This document shows positions 61,728 through 64,000 of a stretch of DNA of 64,000 bases, piece by piece. The stretch is from assembly GCA_900540205.1 (NCBI GenBank), contig UQER01000018.1, forward strand, positions 1-64,000, in the 5' to 3' direction. This DNA is from an uncultured Porphyromonadaceae bacterium. Lineage in GTDB: Bacteria; Bacteroidota; Bacteroidia; Bacteroidales; Muribaculaceae. How positions within the stretch are numbered: position 1 is the stretch's first letter; each line of letters begins with the position of its first letter. The notes under the pieces are model-generated. The model was not told the DNA's origin. It made no database searches and saw nothing but the letters and a program-made list of their open reading frames with translations. Position numbers and translations under genes: made by a program.

Positions 61728-63968
61728 ATGAATCCAATCAAAAAAACCATCACCCTGCCCGACGGCCGCGAGATCACTCTCGAAACCGGAAAGCTGGCCA
61801 AGCAGGCTGATGGAGCCGTGGAGCTACGCATGGGCAACACCATGCTGCTTGCCACCATCGTATCGGCCAAAGAGGCCGGAGAGGGCGTTGATTTCATGCC
61901 TCTCACTGTAGATTACAAAGAAAAATTCTCATCGGCCGGCCGTTTCCCCGGCGGCTTCCTCAAACGCGAAGGACGCGCATCCGACTATGAGATTCTCACA
62001 TCGCGTCTGGTCGACCGCGTGATGCGTCCCCTCTTCCCCGACAACTACCACGCTGAAACTTTCGTCAACATAACAATGTTCTCGGCCGACGGCGTTGACA
62101 TGCCCGACGCACTTGCCGGTCTGGCAGCATCGGCAGCCATCACCTGCAGCGACATCCCCTTCAACGGCCCCATCTCTGAAGTGCGTGTGGCCCGTGTGGA
62201 CGGTGAGTTCGTGATCAACCCCACATTCGAGCAGCTCGAACGTGCCGACATGGAGCTCATGGTCGGCGCCACCTACGACAACATCATGATGGTGGAAGGC
62301 GAAATGGACGAAGTGTCGGAAGCCGACCTCCTCGCCGCCCTCAAGGCAGCCCACGAAGAGATCCGCAAGCACTGCAAAGTTCAGCTCGAACTGGCCGAAG
62401 CAGCCGGCAAGACCGTGAAACGCGAATATTGCCATGAGGTGAACGACGAAGAGCTCCGTGCCGACGTGAAGGCCAAATGCTACGACAAGGCTTACGCCGT
62501 GGCCAAAGCCGGCTGCGCCGACAAGCACTGGCGTCAGGATTCGTTCGACGCCATCTGCGACGAATATATCGAATCGCTTCCCGAAGAGGAACGCGACGAG
62601 AAAGCACCCCTGGTGAAACGCTACTACCACGACGTGGAGCGCGACGCCGTTCGCCGCTGCATCCTTGATGAAGGCATCCGTCTTGACGGCCGCAAAACCA
62701 CCGAAATTCGCCCCATCTGGTGCGAGACCGACTATCTCCCCGGACCTCACGGATCGGCAGTGTTCACCCGCGGCGAGACCCAGAGCCTCGCAACCGTGAC
62801 CCTCGGCACCAAACTCGACGAGAAGATTCTCGACGACGTGCTCAACCAGGGCCGCGAGCGCTTCCTCCTCCACTACAACTTCCCCCCCTTCTCAACCGGA
62901 GAAGCACGCCCCACCCGTGGTGTAGGCCGCCGCGAAATCGGTCACGGCAACCTGGCACACCGCGCCATCAAGCGCATGTTCCCCGCCGACTTCCCCTACG
63001 TTTGCCGCGTAGTCAGCGACATTCTTGAAAGCAACGGCTCATCCTCCATGGCCACCGTCTGCGCCGGCACACTCGCACTGCTCGACGCCGGTGTGAAACT
63101 GCGCCGTCCCGTCAGCGGCATCGCCATGGGTCTTATCTCCGACAGCGAGACCGGCAAATATGCCATCCTCAGCGACATCCTCGGCGACGAAGACCACCTC
63201 GGCGACATGGACTTCAAGGTGACAGGCACACGCAACGGTATCACCGCCACACAGATGGACATCAAGTGCGACGGTCTCAGCTACGAAATCCTCGAACGCG
63301 CCCTTAACCAGGCGAAAGAGGGACGTCTGCACATCCTCGACATCATCGAGCAGACCATCCCCGCAGCCCGCGAGGACTACAAGCCCCACGTGCCCCGCAT
63401 CGTCACCATGACCATCCCCAAGGACCTCATCGGTGCAGTGATCGGCCCGGGCGGAAAGATTATCCAGGGCATCCAGGAAGAATCAGGCGCAACAGTCTCG
63501 ATCGACGAAATCGACGAAGGCGGCTACATCGAAGTAGCGGCCGCCAACAAGGAATCCATCGACAAGGCTCTTGCAATGATCAACGCCATCGTGGAACTCC
63601 CCGAAGAGGGCAAAGTTTACACCGGCAAAGTGCAGACCATCCAGGACTTCGGCGCATTCGTTGAATTCATGCCCCACCGCGACGGTCTGCTCCACATCTC
63701 TGAAATCTCATGGGAACGTCTGCCAGACATGGAGGCATCCGGCATCAAGGAAGGCGACGAACTCACCGTGAAACTCATCGAAATCGATAAGAAATCCGGC
63801 AAGTACCGCCTCTCGCTGCGTGCCCTCCAGCCCAAACCCGAAGGCTACGTAGAACCGGCCGAGCGTCCCCGCGGACCGCGCCGTGACGGCGACCGTGGCC
63901 CCCGCCGCGATGGTGACCGTCCCCGCGGACCCCGTCGCGACAACGACCGCCGTCCCCGCCGCGACTGA
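61728..63968 (+). CDS. pnp: Polyribonucleotide nucleotidyltransferase (PNPase)
   Basis: 746 aa. Two RNase PH domains (about 10-140: EITLETGKLAKQADGAVELRMGNTMLLATIV, FPGGFLKREGRASDYEILTSRLVDR; about 310-540: GPHGSAVFTRGETQSLATVTLG, LLHYNFPPFSTGE), with SGSSMATVCAG-type catalytic region seen as NGSSSMATVCAGTLALLDAG. A KH domain follows (IPKDLIGAVIGPGGKIIQGIQEESGA), then S1 (YTGKVQTIQDFGAFVEFMPHRDGLLHISEISW). The last ~35 residues repeat RGPRRDGDR-like units, an RNA-binding-type tail. It degrades RNA 3'-5' with phosphate. Own promoter and preceding terminator. Confidence 0.97.
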   Translation: MNPIKKTITLPDGREITLETGKLAKQADGAVELRMGNTMLLATIVSAKEAGEGVDFMPLTVDYKEKFSSAGRFPGGFLKREGRASDYEILTSRLVDRVMRPLFPDNYHAETFVNITMFSADGVDMPDALAGLAASAAITCSDIPFNGPISEVRVARVDGEFVINPTFEQLERADMELMVGATYDNIMMVEGEMDEVSEADLLAALKAAHEEIRKHCKVQLELAEAAGKTVKREYCHEVNDEELRADVKAKCYDKAYAVAKAGCADKHWRQDSFDAICDEYIESLPEEERDEKAPLVKRYYHDVERDAVRRCILDEGIRLDGRKTTEIRPIWCETDYLPGPHGSAVFTRGETQSLATVTLGTKLDEKILDDVLNQGRERFLLHYNFPPFSTGEARPTRGVGRREIGHGNLAHRAIKRMFPADFPYVCRVVSDILESNGSSSMATVCAGTLALLDAGVKLRRPVSGIAMGLISDSETGKYAILSDILGDEDHLGDMDFKVTGTRNGITATQMDIKCDGLSYEILERALNQAKEGRLHILDIIEQTIPAAREDYKPHVPRIVTMTIPKDLIGAVIGPGGKIIQGIQEESGATVSIDEIDEGGYIEVAAANKESIDKALAMINAIVELPEEGKVYTGKVQTIQDFGAFVEFMPHRDGLLHISEISWERLPDMEASGIKEGDELTVKLIEIDKKSGKYRLSLRALQPKPEGYVEPAERPRGPRRDGDRGPRRDGDRPRGPRRDNDRRPRRD

Positions 63969-64000
63969 TTGTCCCTGACAACCCTCCGGCTCCAGCCGGA

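Overview
The window reads as chromosomal DNA of a Bacteroidales bacterium, most likely a Muribaculaceae-like gut commensal (inference). The signs are: promoters of the Bacteroidetes type (TTTG, 19-21 bp spacer, TAnnTTTG) before many genes; BspA-like leucine-rich-repeat proteins; several secreted proteins with C-terminal domains like type IX secretion sorting domains; secreted GH13 and GH31 enzymes; and a typical Bacteroidales set of housekeeping genes. The core genes look GC-rich for this order. No rRNA, tRNA, CRISPR array, complete insertion sequence or prophage was seen.

Layout. 0-4 kb (minus strand): slyD-type isomerase, a Wzx-like flippase and dnaX. 4.3-13.3 kb (plus): a complete ABC-type tripartite efflux locus (adaptor, ATPase, two permeases, TolC), followed by an NtrC-type sigma-54 activator and its histidine kinase. 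A -24/-12 sigma-54-like site lies just before the adaptor gene, so the module appears to carry its own regulation. 13.7-19.6 kb: acyl-CoA synthetase, BspA-like protein, beta-helix lipoprotein, lpxB. 19.65-23.7 kb: an AT-richer accessory patch with dinD, a 124-bp remnant of an EcoRI-type adenine methyltransferase, a structured candidate RNA/leader, and a two-gene secreted operon ending in an 800-aa BspA-like protein. 23.9-35.8 kb: GH13, DJ-1/PfpI, periplasmic PPIase, GH31, NUDIX, DUF1810 and secreted proteins of unknown role. 36.3-47.7 kb: pyrH-frr, radical SAM, S66 peptidase, TPM protein, dgt, hflX, polyprenol-phosphate glycosyltransferase, dihydroorotase and a histidine acid phosphatase, the last divergent from an OprP-like porin. 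49.2-54 kb: two tiny ORFs, rpsA, and a 1.7-kb gene-poor stretch rich in palindromic repeats with a candidate small RNA. 54-64 kb: ctpA, mfd, mtgA (frameshifted), a glycosyltransferase, an outer-membrane protein (frameshifted in its signal peptide) and pnp.

Most interesting points: (1) several families of REP-like palindromes sharing a TGTAGGG head, mostly as inverted pairs around 100-110 bp; (2) the sigma-54-controlled efflux module; (3) two candidate structured RNAs at about 20.63-20.83 kb and 53.05-53.20 kb; (4) the methyltransferase remnant behind dinD; (5) two single-base frameshifts 1.4 kb apart (mtgA and an outer-membrane protein), each repaired by adding one base to a short homopolymer; (6) two unannotated tiny ORFs at 49.4-49.7 kb; (7) a perfect 24-bp palindrome over the hflX promoter. 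All function calls rest on motifs read by eye; no database search was run.
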